Shown: piece by piece, positions 22,772 through 36,927 of the stretch | Layout: every line of letters begins with the position of its first letter | Numbering within the stretch: the first letter of the stretch is position 1 | DNA from: Eonycteris spelaea | Taxonomy: Eukaryota > Chordata > Mammalia > Chiroptera > Pteropodidae | NCBI GenBank assembly: GCA_003508835.1 | Contig: PUFA01000653.1 | Coordinates: forward strand, 62,001-126,000 | Reading direction: 5' to 3' | DNA length: 64,000 bases | Translations under genes and position numbers: made by a program | Notes under the pieces: model-generated | Database searches by the model: none | The model's input: only the letters and a program-made list of their open reading frames with translations | What the model was told of the DNA's origin: nothing

Positions 22772-23419
22772 ATTAGATTAAAAAATATAAGCTTTGTTTT
22801 TAATCTGTTTTTCTTTTTATTGTAAAAATTACTTCAACTGTAATAAGTGTTTCAATGATTTTTTGGTATTAATTCTCACTATTAATAGAGTCAAGTTTCC
22901 AAACCCAGGCATAAGTAAATAAGTTCCCAAAAAATCTACAATAAAAACAGGAAAAGAAATGTTTATATAAAACAATTTTTATGCCAATAGATATAGAAAT
23001 ATACATACATACATATATACACACATGATTAAATACATAATACCCTAGTTTTATATTAATCAGATGCAAAAACTTAGAGTAGAAGAAACTATCAGGTTTT
23101 TGAAACTTAGAAAAGATACTAAATTGGATCTCACAACTGTAATAAGGACACGGCCCCTAAATTGTTTCTAGCACTGTTAGACTATGGTATTCGATATATA
23201 ATTGGTCCAGCTATATGCCGGATGAGGGATAGACAGCAGGTGAAAGTGATCTTTATTATACAAGTACCTGTCATGAAGAGAAATCCTTTTCCTTAAAAAG
23301 GAAATCATACTGCAGTTTGTTTTTATTTAAGACAAAATGATTTTTGTAAACTATGCAAGAGTCTTCAAAAATTTCTGCCAGTCACTCAGAATTCCTGGTA
23401 TCTATGCCACAAAATGGAA

Positions 23420-23945
23420 AACACTTATTCATAAGCAGATATACCCTGTGTTCATTGCAGTATTATTAACAGTAGCCAAGACAGGAATGACTTAAATGTC
23501 CTTCAATGGCTGATTGGATAAAGAAGTGGTACATATGCACAGCAGATTCTTACTCACACATAAAAGTCATGAAATATTGCCATTTTCAACAACATGGATG
23601 GATCCTGAGAGTCTCATGCAATAAAAAGTGAAATTAGTCAGACAGAAAGGACCAGAACCATACGATTTCACTCATCTGTGGGACATAAAACAGAAAGCAA
23701 CAAATGAACAAAACAAAGAAAGTCATAGACACAGACAACAGTATAGTGGTTACCAGAGGGGAGAGGGGTGGGGAGCAGATAAAGAGGGTAAAGAGGGTCA
23801 AACGTATGGACGGAATGAGAGTAGACTTTGGGTGGTGAGCACACAGTACGACGTACAGATGACGTGTCATAGGACTGTACATCTGAAACGTATGTAATGC
23901 TATTAACAAATGTTACCTCAAGAAATTGAAAACAAACAAACAAAA
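23420..23945 (+). mobile_element. L1 3' end fragment, sense, unit 2
   Basis: Counterpart of 4360-4885. It is B type, with several substitutions and small deletions shared with unit 4. Confidence 0.85.
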
Positions 23946-24006
23946 GGATTACCTGGCTGGTGAGGTCTGTGGTTGGAAAATCTAGTGTTGCTTCCTCCCT
24001 TTCAAG

Positions 24007-24120
24007 GTGCAGAGATGGAAACCAGAAGGAAGCCCCAGCTCCTCTTGAGCCTGATAGCTCTCAGCGTGCTCTTCTCACAGATGTCGTCGGCCTGGCCTCT
24101 TTTGAAACACGTTTTGTGAG
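24007..24120 (+). pseudogene. VIP-like copy 2, exon 2 (frameshifted)
   Basis: 114 bp against 112 in copy 1 (+3, -1). Acceptor and donor are intact. Confidence 0.85.
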
Positions 24121-24955
24121 GTAAGTTCATTTCGAGTCAGAGAGTCGAACATTGCATCTTCATCTCAATGAGAATTTATTTCTGTCATTCAGACAACTCA
24201 ATTTTTTGAAATCATGTATTATTGATTTAAATATTTGGTCGACATGTTAAGACAATTTCTTCAATGTCGAATCAACATGATTATTCGATAGTAAAATTGA
24301 GTTAGTATACTAGATCTAAAACCAGAAGGCCCTACAAAATTCTTTGAATTTAAGTGACAATTCAGAAATCAAGAGACTCTTTGGACATGGTCAATGCACA
24401 CATACACATTACACTTTGTAAAATTGTAATATATAATACGTAATAACTTGAATAAATGAAACTTTGAACAAATTGTAGGAACTTAGAGAAGGAAAAACAT
24501 TAACCCTCAGCTCTTGAGAAATGTTTGAGCCAAATAAACATCAAGCAAATATACAAATTGTCCCAGGTTTTATGTTAAATATTACATTTTTTTTTCAAAG
24601 TTCCTATTTAGTAGGAAAATCTTTCTTCTTATGAAATTTAACTTTGCAAAGTGAAGGCATTGCAAAGGAAGCGTACTTTGCTCAATGCTATCACAGGATT
24701 GAACTGAGCAGCTCAATGCTTGACATATACAGTTGTAAAGTTATATGAATCTATCATGTGGGATAAACAAAAAATTTACTATTTATACTCGCAAACCACA
24801 TACACATCAGAATGCTATCCATATTTTTTGAATGGGTGGTATTCCCAAGATTTTGAGTGTTTTATTTCAAGTGAATGTAAATTCATAAGCATTGCCTATT
24901 GAGAAAAGAAGGTATTATATATCGAATGTCGTTTTTCTAATATGTTGCATGACAG

Positions 24956-25045
24956 AGTACCATTGGTGGAAGAGAATGAACTTGATCGAGCTTCTTTCAA
25001 AGTAGACGCTGACATCTCAAAGAATGCATTTCCTGGAAATGGCAG
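24956..25045 (+). pseudogene. VIP-like copy 2, exon 3
   Basis: 90 bp, same as copy 1. The exon is open in its ancestral frame, but that frame is not reached from the exon 2 start. Confidence 0.85.
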
Positions 25046-25934
25046 GTGAGTTCGGTTTTACTGAGCTTTATAGTAAAACCTGATTTTTTTTTTGAAATAC
25101 GCATGTTTCATTCTTCTGTCTCCGCAAAGCTACTCCCACAGCACTGCACTGCAGGTTCCCATGGCCGGGGCTTCATCCAGCCTGACGTACAGCAGCTCTT
25201 GAGGCTGCGCATGATTCTCATGCACGGAGGCTGTGACGAGCGCCGATGAACACACCATTCACTCACACTCTGTTGTATAAAAGGTCAACCTCAGAAATTG
25301 CACCAATACTAGTAAAACTTCAGCACTTAGGATTCTGTAAGAAAAGATGTTTAAAAGCAAAAGTTTCATGTCTACATAATAAAACGATGTCTAAAAATAG
25401 AAGCCAACTATTCAAAGAGTCATTTGTCAAGAGAAGCATTCAATATAGACAGAGTAACTCAACATTGAAGACAAAGTACGAAAACTTCCTCATTTGGACA
25501 GAAAAGTTGGCTTGATAGGACCTAAGATCCTCTTTTTTGTATGTATCTTTATTCATGATAGACGTAAAGAGCACCATAAATAAAATAATTAAATAGTTAA
25601 ACATATAAAAATTAATTTAAATACATTATATTTTTCATAGCAATGTGTCTCAGAGAAGAATTAGATTTCTAGATTCTATCAGAGAGCTTAATTTAATATT
25701 GAGGTATACCTATAAAAAGCTAATGTATTTAATTTTTCAATATTTTTGGCTGAAAATATAGAAAATATTGATAATAAATCAGTAAAAATATTTTATTAGA
25801 TTATTTGGAATCTTTAGGACTTAAGTGTATGAAGAGTTTTTATATTAATCTGCTGTTTTTTTAATTATTTATTGAGTCAAAGTAATACTTTAAGAAATTT
25901 TTAAGTAGTGGTTATCCTTTCTTCTTTGTTTTAG

Positions 25935-26033
25935 GAGTGCCAGACAAGCCAATGAAATTTTCAATAGTGACTTGAGTGGACTCTTGGATGACCTTTCTGA
26001 CAAACTTGGAGGCTTTAATGAAAAACGAGATCT
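25935..26033 (+). pseudogene. VIP-like copy 2, exon 4 (PHI/PHM-equivalent)
   Basis: 99 bp, identical to copy 1 by eye, with the same loss of His1 and of the amidation Gly. Confidence 0.85.
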
Positions 26034-27015
26034 GTAAGGAAAAGTTATTATTTTAACACATATGTTATATTATTTAATCTGCAACTTATATTTTTGCTGA
26101 TACCATTTATTATCTTGGCCTCAAACTGTAACTCAATAATGTTCAATTTTGTATAAAAATATTATATTCTTCACTAAGTTATACCAAGTCTATGGATGAG
26201 AAAATGTGGCTTTTTAAAATATCATACTCACTGACACCAGACACACGTGTTTTTCTCTAGTAGCAATCACGTGTCACTCTGCAATCACACTGGGGCCTGG
26301 GAGAATGACATGAAGGTTAAAGAAGCATAAATGCTTAGCCGATGGACGGTCATGGGGCTGGGGAGCGCGGCAGAGGGAAGGCAGTCAGCATTAAGACGAT
26401 GGCTGAGCAGATGGCCAGGATGCGAGGGAGCAATTGGGGAACCTTTTTATGAACTGTATAGATGTCCAACCAATGTACTGTATACCTGAAACTAATTAAA
26501 TAGATAAATCTATTTATTTTTAAAAATTGAACTAATATGGTAAGAAGAAGACATAGTATAAACTGGAGACATTTTACGGTTAACCATAGTACTTGTTTTT
26601 TAAATTCCTGCTGAAACTGAGCATTGGATACTCTTTCTTCATATGACCAATACCTGAAAATCTAGATGGCACAATGCAACTGGCATAGCTTCTAAGAGGC
26701 ATTTATTTTTAAAGAGCTTTTCCTCCCAACAGTAGACCACAACTCAAGTATCTCTCCACTTCTTTTTTTTAAAATATATCATCTGCTCAGTTACTATACT
26801 GTGTGTTAAGTCACTCCCAGGAAATGCCACAATGTTTTGGATTATTCCTCTCACCTATCTTTCTTTTAGGTGAATTTTTCTATTAGTATATTTGTGATAG
26901 AAAATGAGTTGGGTGTTGGAATTCACTCTTATCAAACTCCACGAAATTTACAACTTTGACATTTTTCTCATTTCTTGTTAAAACTCTTTGATTTCTTTTT
27001 CCCTACTTTTCTCAG

Positions 27016-27144
27016 CGATAACGTCGCAGAAAATGGGAGACCAGTGAGACGCAGTTTGCATTCAATCCTCAGTAACTTGCATATCGGCCATGTCATACGA
27101 GCTGCTCTGCAGTGGGCCCTGGACCACGAACTTAAAGAAGAGAA
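27016..27144 (+). pseudogene. VIP-like copy 2, exon 5 (VIP-equivalent)
   Basis: 129 bp, identical to copy 1 by eye. Confidence 0.85.
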
Positions 27145-27982
27145 GTAAAGAAACAGAAAACTTGCTGACATGATAATTTATAAATAACTTTCAAGCAGAA
27201 ACTACAAATGGAGACTTATCTACCTCTCTATCTCATCATCTATCTTTCTCTGTGAAGCAGTAATTCTCAGCCTTGCGTGCCATTATGCAGAATGTTTAAA
27301 ATACTGATGTCCGAAATGAATCCTAAATTCATTGCCAGGAAATTAGTACCTCTCAAAATCCTCTTCTAGACTTTTATAATTTTTAAGAGTTTCCCAATTG
27401 ATTCTATTTTGCCTCCAGGGTTAAAAATAATGACTGAACACTTACCTAGTCTGAATCTGGATACGACTTTTTTCAAAAGTGCTGATTTTTAAAACATGTT
27501 AAGCACATTCAATCAGCAATTTAATATCTCATGGAACTCCCTTAATCTGTGTATTTAATTCTTTTAATTTACCAAATTAAGCCACGAGTCCTTTGCCTTC
27601 TGAGGCTCTGTGAGATCTCCTTCTCTATGTAGTGTGAAAATATTGGACCACAATAAATAGAATGTGTATCCTCTCTCTCTCTCTTTTTACACCAATTATT
27701 TTCTTTAGATGATAAGAATTAAAATACAAAAATTCTGACTGGGTGAGATGAAAGAAGATACGCTCTTTACCCATCAGAGTATAATTCTTTAAGTATAATT
27801 TCAGCTACTTTAAGGTTGAAGAACCATTCATAGATAATAACTAACCTCAAAGGTAATTATGTAATTACCTCAGAGCATTATGCAGAGCACAGATCATAGC
27901 ATAGGTCACACATCATCATTTCTTTAGATGCTTTCTTAGAGAAAAGCCTTAACATGCCCAATTCTCCTTTTCTGTTCTGCAG

Positions 27983-28052
27983 GAAAGACGGTAAACAGTC
28001 CAAAAAATGATGAAAAAGCTTTTGGTGCAAAGCTGGTGACATCTTCCCAATG
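27983..28052 (+). pseudogene. VIP-like copy 2, exon 6
   Basis: 70 bp with both splice sites. The ancestral stop TGA is at 28008-28010. Confidence 0.85.
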
Positions 28053-28829
28053 GTAGGTATATCTGTATATTCTTGTCATATTCTTACAGCAATCATGCAG
28101 GTATTTAAGTAGGTAAGAGTCACTGGGTGAGAAACATCTTTGAGTTCTCACAATAAGACCTCATCTGAAAAGGGTGCTTCTACCTGAAGTGAACACCAAA
28201 CAGTAAACATCTTAAAAAGATTAATACAGGGTACTGGTCACATAAAAGGGAAACTTCATAATGAGTAAATAGTTTGTGATCTCCTAGGTTACTCAGAAGT
28301 GTTCCTATCCTTCTTTCGAGGTATAAAACAGAGGAGACTTTTGCACACTGATGAGAAAGATAGGCTTTTATCTTTCTTTTTTTTTTTTGAGACTCAAGCC
28401 ATATTGCTTTCATTAATTGAAGATTTAGTTCCACTACTGAATGCTAGCAACTCATTTATGTACAGGGAAATACCACCGAATTACAGCATTGCTTGTTTCT
28501 GTGAAAATACCAAGGCATTCCGGGTCTAGTTGTATTGTTACAAACATAGCAAACTTTATGCAGCAAAAGTCACATTTAGCTAATTTCATCAATAAAATGA
28601 GTGTAGGTACTATGACTCTAAAACTATTCCCTGTGAAATGTGTTTTGAGAAAACAAAAAGGTTTTTTTCCTTTGTTAAGTAATTTTTTATCACAATTGCT
28701 TTTGTATATACAGGGATACAAGAGATATTTCTTTCCTGAGTTACCTTAAGATTTACATTTGCTCATAAAAGTATGTGGAAAATATTTGGCAAGAGCTTAG
28801 TGAAATTTTATGTCATCACTATATCAAGT

Positions 28830-29042
28830 GTTGCCAAAATTTTTCTCTAAAGGCTATATTTTGGCTTGAGGGCTAGCTGGCTTTCATTACAACTACTCAC
28901 CTCTGTTACTGTAGCATAAAGGCAGCCACGAATAACTCATAACTAATAGGAGTGGCTGCATTACAATAAAGCTTTATTAGTAAAACACAAAAGTAGGCTA
29001 GACTACAACCTCTGACTATGTGCAGGACATTAAGTTAGACCC
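28830..29042. mobile_element. hAT-type remnant in intron 6, unit 2
   Basis: Counterpart of 9765-9985. Confidence 0.6.
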
Positions 29043-29737
29043 AGCTCAGACTGAAGACAATTCATGGTCTTTTTTCAGACCCTGGGGCAAATATCTAAGG
29101 GTTTTCAAGAGTCCTGGAGAGTAGACAGGGTGTCTGGGAAGACAGCTGTACAGGGGTAGTTTTAGTCCACTGATTACCCCTCACCTCTAAGAGACATATA
29201 TGGTCGGGGTGCTGCATGTGCCCATTCATTATTATGAATAGATACCCAAAGAAATGAGTCTATTGGCTCAAAAATGAAAGTAAATCCCACATAAGTCCTT
29301 GATAATTTTAATAAAAAGTCCCTTCAATTAAATTAAGACATACAACAGACACTAAAATATAAAAGAGGATGAATCACTCAGTTTAAGTGATGATTATTGA
29401 TAAGATTCCAATTTTCATCCTTTTAATTTCTTTTTGGTATAGGTAGCATTGGACAAATTCTTTTAAGTGGATATCTTGAGGGTCAACTTTTGTGACTATT
29501 ACAAATGGGTAATTATTAAAAGCTAACCAGAGCACCTGTTCTCATTGCAGTTTTCCTTCTGACAATCAGTTCTTTTGAAGATGCCGACTTGATATCTCAC
29601 AACACTGGCTCCTGTCACAGGCTGTTCACCAGGGTCAAAGAGAAATAGATGTTTATCAAATGATTAGATAACTGAATGAAACTAAAATACTATAATAAAA
29701 ATATTTTATACTTAAGTACCAAATTCATCTTGTTAAG

Positions 29738-30447
29738 AATTCTTGAAGAAAATGATTGGGTGACATCCTTATGTTTTGAGTTCTACATAAGAAATTCAAT
29801 AAATTAACTTGAATGTTAAAACCAAACAAATGTTGTAAATGTTGTAATTTATTCTAATTTATTAACTGTGATGTTTATATTCGAATGTTATTGGAGAGTT
29901 CTAAAATTTATCTTTACCTCATGAAAATTATGCAATTTCATGTACTCTGTATCTTTCCTAACAAAAATATATTTAATAATAAGTGAATACCAGGTTAATT
30001 CCAAATATATGCAGCTTTTTGAAAGTATAGGAATAGACCAAAAAAAAATGATCTGTTTGTTTATAGAGCATATTCAACTATTCATAAGGTTGGAGCAGAA
30101 AGCCCCTGTGTCCAAATTTGAATATCAAGCAGATAGAACACTGTGCTAAATAGACCTCAAATTATCTAAGAGAATATCAAATAAGATAGATTGCCTTTAA
30201 AAAAAAGATTTTTAAAAAATATTAGGCCTTTTCTCCTTTGTAAGCAACCTCTATTATGAATGGGATTAAAATCTCTTAAATTGGGATCTCTAATTGTCAA
30301 TGGCTCCCCTCTGATGCAGTGTGTCAAGGAAGGAGAACGGCCTCTTCATCGGACACTGGACCTTCCTTTCATGCCTGAGTTAGGGATGTGCAGAATGTAA
30401 ACTGAGTGGGCAATATGTTTTCAGTAATAAATACATTTTCTACAATC
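29738..30447 (+). other. VIP-like copy 2, exon 7 (3' UTR)
   Basis: 3' UTR as in copy 1, with AATAAA at 30426-30431. The end is inferred. Confidence 0.85.
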
Positions 30448-32375
30448 ATTCGAAGAACGCTTTGGTCATACCAACTTCAGCCATTAAAATGACTATAAGA
30501 AATTACATATAGAAAACCAAGACCATTGCTTATCATTGCAAACACTTTCTACTGTTCTGACTTTTTCTGAATGATGTAGCAGAGGCTTCTTTTAGCTCAA
30601 AAGTTGCAAGTACTAGTTAGTTTTCCTGATGCATAAAGTAGAACTATGTTTCATTTCGTGTGAGTACTGAAAGAAATGACTTAGTAAGAAATTCCTTTCT
30701 CATACAAGGCCAGAAATAAAATTCAGGGGTTAGTATGATGGTTCTGCTCCAAGAAGCATTCGGAAATCTAAAACTATTCCAGGTCCCCCTTCATCTACTA
30801 GGGTGGGGTCCTTCTCCTCATGATCCAAATCTGTAGCTAGAGCTCCAGCCCTGTATCTGCAATCTTGCAACAGAAAGGAAGAAGAGGCAGAAGGGAAAAA
30901 GCAAAAGACACGTTCTGCTTCTCTTTGAAGAAATAGCTTATGCTAACAGCCCCTTGACTACAACATAGTTTTTGGTCACAGTCATTTGCAAGAAAAGGCA
31001 GAGGAATGTCTGGTTTGGTTTTGATGTTATGTATTCAGCTAAAACCAGGGTTTTATTAATATAAAACAAAGAAAGGATAGTTTATGTGAGACTATGTTTC
31101 CTTTTTAAAATCTAAGGCTATGGGTCTTCAATTCTTACCAAAAAAGTCCCAAAGCTTAAATAAACGACAGGGAAAGTGGGCAACAGAAACTCTCTAACCA
31201 TTAAGGAAGAATCACCACAAAACAAAGCTTTGTTCACTTTCTTTGCTACACTTAGAACGAATGGCCATATAAGGAGAGACTAGTCTAGAAGTAGCAGTAA
31301 TTACAAAGGAGTTTACAGGATTTGAAGTGAATTGGATTAATTATATTGTTCACATCTCTATTGTTCACATCTCATTTCACAAATCATCAAATATTTCTTT
31401 AGTGACTTTTTTATGCAACGCACGGCACTGAAAACAGAAATCTTCTAGATGTTATTTACACTAGGAAGGTCATGAAGATCCAATGGGTACAAACTTGCAG
31501 TGCAATGTAATGTGAATCTAAAGAGTTTGAATTTTATTTTCATAATGTAAGTCTTTTCAATTTAGTCCCATTCTTTCAAGAAATATTTATCGAACGAGTC
31601 TGATGTGCAATGTAGAGATGCGAGACTTGAGTGTGTGTTTGGCCAGAGGGAGCGGTCCCGGCATCTGTGGACGTCAAGGAAGCCAGTGTGGCCGGAGCAG
31701 TGTTCGCTGGATGAGGGCTGACGAGCAGAGGAGGTCAGGTAGGTTACCAAGGACTAGACTCCGAGGGGCCTCACAGGCCACCAGAAGAAGGACTGAGGAC
31801 AGCAATGTAAAAAAAAAAAAACAACAACCACATAAATTTATTACTCTGTTTTTGGAATAAAAACATCTGATACTTTTAGTGTGATGCTGTCATTGAAAAA
31901 TCCTTTTGTTTTTTTTTATGATGTGATTTATTTTAGAAAGAAAGTATTATACAAATACAAAACAGTTACATATTTAGAACTCCTAAGAATTCTTTCCATA
32001 TCTTACTGATATTTCACAAATACTAAGATTAACATTTGTCAGGAATTTGGAAACACTACATTGGAGGGCAAGGTCGTGCAAGGGTCTGAATCCGGGGCAT
32101 AAATAGAAGCTTTATATACAGGACTGTTAACCTCTGATGCTTGCTAGAGAATGCTAAACCCCCGAGGATTCAAAAAGTAGGGGGTTATTGTCTTGAACAA
32201 TGGGAAGAGCTAGGGAGGCTACCATGGGAGTGATGTCCCAGAGGTAAGCCCTCTTCCATTTAGGGCCGCCTAAGTGAAATCCAACTCCTCCTCCTACAGT
32301 CTAAAAAGAAACCTGCCTTCAAATAACTTAATCTACACAGTCACCACCGTCAGACTTTTAACTTCTTTCTTTAAT

Positions 32376-32541
32376 TTCTTTCCTTCCTCCCTTCCTTCGC
32401 TCCTTTTCCTTCCTTCTTGTCCTCCTACCTTCCTTCTTCTTTTCCTTCCTTCCCTTCCTTCGCTCCTTTTCCTTCCTTCTTTCCTTCCTTCCTTCCTTCC
32501 TTCCTTCCTTCCTTCCTTCCTTCCTTTTTTCCTTCTTTCCT
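32376..32541 (+). repeat. CCTT/TTCC microsatellite (unit 2)
   Basis: Counterpart of 13326-13488 with a different internal arrangement. Confidence 0.95.
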
Positions 32542-35230
32542 ATCTTCATTCCCTACTTTTCTTCCCTTTTTCTGTTCTCTCACTCTTTTCTTTTTTTCAT
32601 TAATAACTCATCCAAATAAACCTCGGTTAATGGTGGCAGGTACTATCATTAATGTTGAGTGTGAGTGAACAACCAAGGATCCCCAGACATTTGAGAAAAA
32701 CTTGAAGAAAAGGATCAAGTTTTAAGACATGAGTATGGATGAAAAAAAAAGTCAGAAAAGAAAAGATAAAGCCTAGGAGATACTCTAAAAATATTGCATA
32801 AATAAAACGAGAACCGAATACAGAAACCGAAAGATGAAAAATCACTTGGGCTTTAAAACTGCCTAAATTTAAATAAAATTGAACCGAAGAGTTGTATTTC
32901 AAATCAAGTAAATTGCGTACAATATTACAGATAAATTAAAAAGAATTAAAGTCATCGATAATCAAAATGGGCGGGGGGGGGGGGTCCTTCCCCTGGTAAG
33001 CAGAAGTTTTAGAATAAGAGAAAGGAGTACAGAAATGGAGGAAAGAATCAGACAAATAACAGAAAAGTCATTTTTACTTTCCCTAGATTGTATTTCACAT
33101 GTCATCAGAGAATTAATAGTCTCTACCTTTGAGATATGCTGTAGATTTAGTTTCTGTGTCTGAGCTCCAGAAACAGTATGGTATGTGTTAGTTTGCTTGT
33201 TTTTCTCCTCAATACATGCATATCGTATAATGTGTGAACTGATGCAGAATATCTAATGAGTTGTTCAACTTGTCAGTTTGAGACTTACATTCATTTGTGA
33301 AGGGCACAAAATTTTTCACAATAATCAGTTATTAGCATAGCAAATTAAAACGGAGAAAGTTTCTAGACATCTTAACCATGTTCATATTATAGTTTCTGGG
33401 GTGATAAATTCAAAAACTCAGTTTTCCAACGTCTCTGTAAGAATTAAGTTGAGTCTATCCAGAGTTATAGCTTTTCTTCAGTGTTAAAGTAAAACAAAAT
33501 AACTATATAGCACCATATACTATCTTAATATTAAACTAATAGACACCACATTGTGTCTGGGCCTAAGAATTCTATGATAATATCTACAAATCCACGAGAC
33601 CCTGGGAGCTGTACATTTTTGTAGATCTAGATTTTAGCAAAATACACTCCAATTCTTTATTTGCCTACTCTTGTTTGCGCTTCCAAACTCAAAGGGTTCC
33701 CTCTCCGGTTAACTCTTAGCAGCTGCAATTGTCTGAAAGGAGAGAGAGGGGAGAAGACTCATGAAAAGCACCTGCCTTTTCACAACCTTCTGCCAACAGC
33801 TTTCCTCCCCGACTATGAGAGAGAAAACATTTCCTTGGCCTTTCTTTTGCCTCACATAATTGCAAGCCACCTGCAAGATGCATCTCCTTTCATACTTCAC
33901 TTTTTCTCATTTTTTTCCCCACACAATTGTGCTCTTTCTTTTTTCTCTTCCTGGGAAAACTGCCCTGGTTTCACAATTTTGCTTCTTTCCCTTTGGCTCT
34001 TCTGTTCTGTGTGGCATTGTGGCTTCGTGCACTGGGGCCTCTTGCTCAGCTTCTTGCTTGAGCCACATGTTACCCTTATCTGTTCCGGTGACAGAAAATT
34101 TATGCATCCCCCGAGATTTCTTCTTGTCTCTTAAATGTCCTTTCTCATGGACATATAGGCAATGCTCGTTATAGTTCTCAATTTACATTTTATTTTTCTT
34201 TCTGCTTAAAAAAACCTAGAATCTTTGAACTAGAAGTGGCCATTGCATGTTAAAGTTTCTAGCTTTACAGGTGGGCAAGTGACTTTGCCTTTAGTCTTAG
34301 TTTTTACTCCAAACACATGTTCTCTTCACCTTGATAAGAATGCAGATAAAGAGACTTCAGCCACTGTCTTGTACACTTGAGTAGAAATTGAGATAGAACT
34401 TTGGAGCACCATGCGCATGTCACAGAAGAGACTTTATCTAAGAAGCATAAGTCTGCAATTGTGTGCAGGTAGAGAAAATAAGACTAATGGAATAGAACTG
34501 AGCACTAAAATACTTATATTAAGGATAAGTCATTCAGTAGCGAGATGTTACCCTGAAAATATACTTGCCAAGTAAGAGCAAAATGACAAATAAAATGTGG
34601 TAGGGGCCATTATGTAGCGTTATTTTAAAATACTATGATGAAATGATAAAATGATACTAAAAAATAAAATAAGTATATTTTATCTCCCAAATTGAATGTC
34701 ATTTACCAAATGGTGGAACATAACTGCCAAGTTGTTTGTAAGTGGGAAATGTTTGAAAATTAAATGACAATATGTCTAATCTGCATTGATATGGTCTTAT
34801 ATGGATTATTTTAATTCAGCAAATTGCAGGTGAAAAGGTAAATCAGAGTTTGTGCCAAGCATCAGACTTTCTTCTGCGGAGTAACACGTAAGGAGTAACA
34901 TGACAGAAGCCGTATTGGAACAAATAATAAAATAATAAAGCAAAGCTAGCACACTTTTCTGTGCCCTTTCGCTCTCAGGAGGGCACTCATAGTGGGGGCT
35001 AAATAGGAGGGAATGTCACTCATGGATAATGTTCAGGTGACCAAATCCTTCCGCACCATAGCTGAATAAACTAGAAAGTCAGCGTCATTGTGTTTGTGAC
35101 CAGCGAAATCGTTCGTTGCTGATTTCCTTGCAGTCCCTACTGTGGGGAAAACAGGACACTAACACAACCACGTGTTCTTGTTTTAAATTTGTTAAAAGTT
35201 TGTTTTTTGTTTTTTATGGTGACATTGGTG

Positions 35231-36010
35231 TTCTTTGGCTCTCTCAGTGCTGGGACAGTGCGAGCCCACGTGGCGGAACGGCTTTGAGTGTCAAGGCGAA
35301 TGCTGCGGGGCCTGTTTCCTGTCACTTCTGACGTCACTATGTATCCTCACCGGGACCCAGGAACTCATCTCGGCTTTGACAATGAAGCATGGGTCGATAC
35401 CTATGAAAATGAAGTAGGAGAAGAGAACCGAGAACAGAACCACAGCGAACTCATTCCACGCCAGAGCATCCCAAGTGCCCGCACGGCGTTTGCACAGGTG
35501 AGCCCTGTGCTGACACTTGTGCCTGCTTAAGGTTTGGAGTTTCTCCAAGGAAGAGCCGAGGCGAGTTTTCCCCGCCAAATCAAGGATGCATGAGGACATC
35601 AGTCTCGCTGCCATGAACGCGCAGAACTTTAGCTTCAGGACGTTGACATGATGCTTTGAAATTGTACTGCACGTCTCGGGCCATGGGCAGGCCGAGACGC
35701 AGACTGGGCCTTTCCATGAATCCAACAGCGAGGGGACAAGAGTGGGAGCCTGTCTGCATCGTGGCTCCGTCCCCAGGGCTGTTCTGCAGACCAGGAGCCC
35801 TCTGAGCCAGGACTTGCGTGTGATCTCTCTCGGCACAGTGTCCTTTCTCGGGGCCAGGCGCCAGCAGTGGGCCAGCACCTCTGCCCAGCAGGCAGGGAAG
35901 CAGGGGTTCAGGTGACCTCAAGAGCCTGGCTCATCCTTGGTCAACAAGTACTTCTGCTCCCTGGCCAAACTGGAAAGATCAGTTGCTTGTTCTTCCCACC
36001 CGTAGATCAA
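35231..36010 (+). other. GC-rich exon-like block with palindromic CRE (unit 2)
   Basis: Counterpart of 16186-16960. TGACGTCA lies at 35329-35336. The plus open frame and the gtgagc donor-like site are retained. Confidence 0.45.
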
Positions 36011-36150
36011 CTCAGAGACAGAAATAGCTCTTTCTGGCTGAAATTTAAGTAAAACACAGTGAATATAGACTCTTGGCTTTATTTTGTTTGTTTTCAAACA
36101 AAGCTGCAAACATTCACAAATATAGATCTCTATTCCATGCTTAAATTTTC

Positions 36151-36416
36151 CATATATATATATATGAAGTACATGTTTCCATATATAAATTATGCATTAT
36201 ATAATATATATACAGTGACCAAATCCTTCCTTATACATATTATATGTCATATATATATATATATATATATTATATAATATATATTATATATATATTATAT
36301 AATATATATTATATATATTATATAATATATATAAAGATTTATATATATTATATATAAGGATTTATATATTATACATTATATATATTATATATAAATATCT
36401 ATATTATATATATATG
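36151..36416. repeat. AT-rich palindromic tract (unit 2)
   Basis: Counterpart of 17101-17361, rearranged internally. Confidence 0.95.
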
Positions 36417-36927
36417 TATTAGCCATTCCTACTCATTATGCAGAAATGCTAGCAAAGAAATCGCAAAATAGAATTTCAGACGAGAAATTATCAGTAAAAT
36501 AAATTATTTGTGAAATGCATAATTCATCTCAGATAAAATGAAATCCAATCTCAAATTCTAACCATAATTCGGAGCACAAGTAATTGTGAATTTGGAATTA
36601 TTCAACATGTGTTTATCCTGCTCTAACTCATTATAATGAACTTATTTTAATTTGTAAATTAGTACTAGAGCTAAAATAAAATGAAGAAATTGTATAAGAA
36701 ATATATGGTAAATAGCACAGTGAAACTATTTTAAACACTTGCTTTACTATATGGTAAAAGTCCACTGTTCTCACCAGTAGCATGATGTGCCGAAGCCCTT
36801 TCAAATTCTAAATTCCTTATTCCAATATAATAAAATAGGAATTAGTTAACTTTTGATCCCATGATTGTAGAATGGCACTTCTATTAACATTGCTACTAGA
36901 ATAACTTTGTTGCTGCTGTTGTTGTTG

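Larger units (their letters stand above)
24007..28052 (+). pseudogene. VIP-like precursor, copy 2, frameshifted in exon 2
   Basis: Exons equivalent to copy 1 lie at 24007-24120, 24956-25045, 25935-26033, 27016-27144 and 27983-28052. The ATG is at 24015. Exon 2 has an in-frame TCG insertion, making MSSAWPL, and loses one G (CTTTTG in place of CTTGTTG). Translation then reads out of frame to TGA at 24117-24119, giving about 34 residues, little more than the signal peptide. All splice sites and exons 3-6 are identical to copy 1 by eye, so the inactivation looks recent. The same one-base deletion occurs in copy 4, so a random read error is unlikely. Promoter and poly(A) signal are intact and it may still be transcribed. 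Confidence 0.8.
30448..36927. other. Intergenic spacer of unit 2
   Basis: Same layout as the unit 1 spacer. It holds an old repeat-like block (31598-31804), the TTCC microsatellite (32376-32541), a long G-run near 32971-32984, the GC-rich exon-like block (about 35231-36010) and the AT tract (36151-36416). No convincing gene. Confidence 0.6.
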
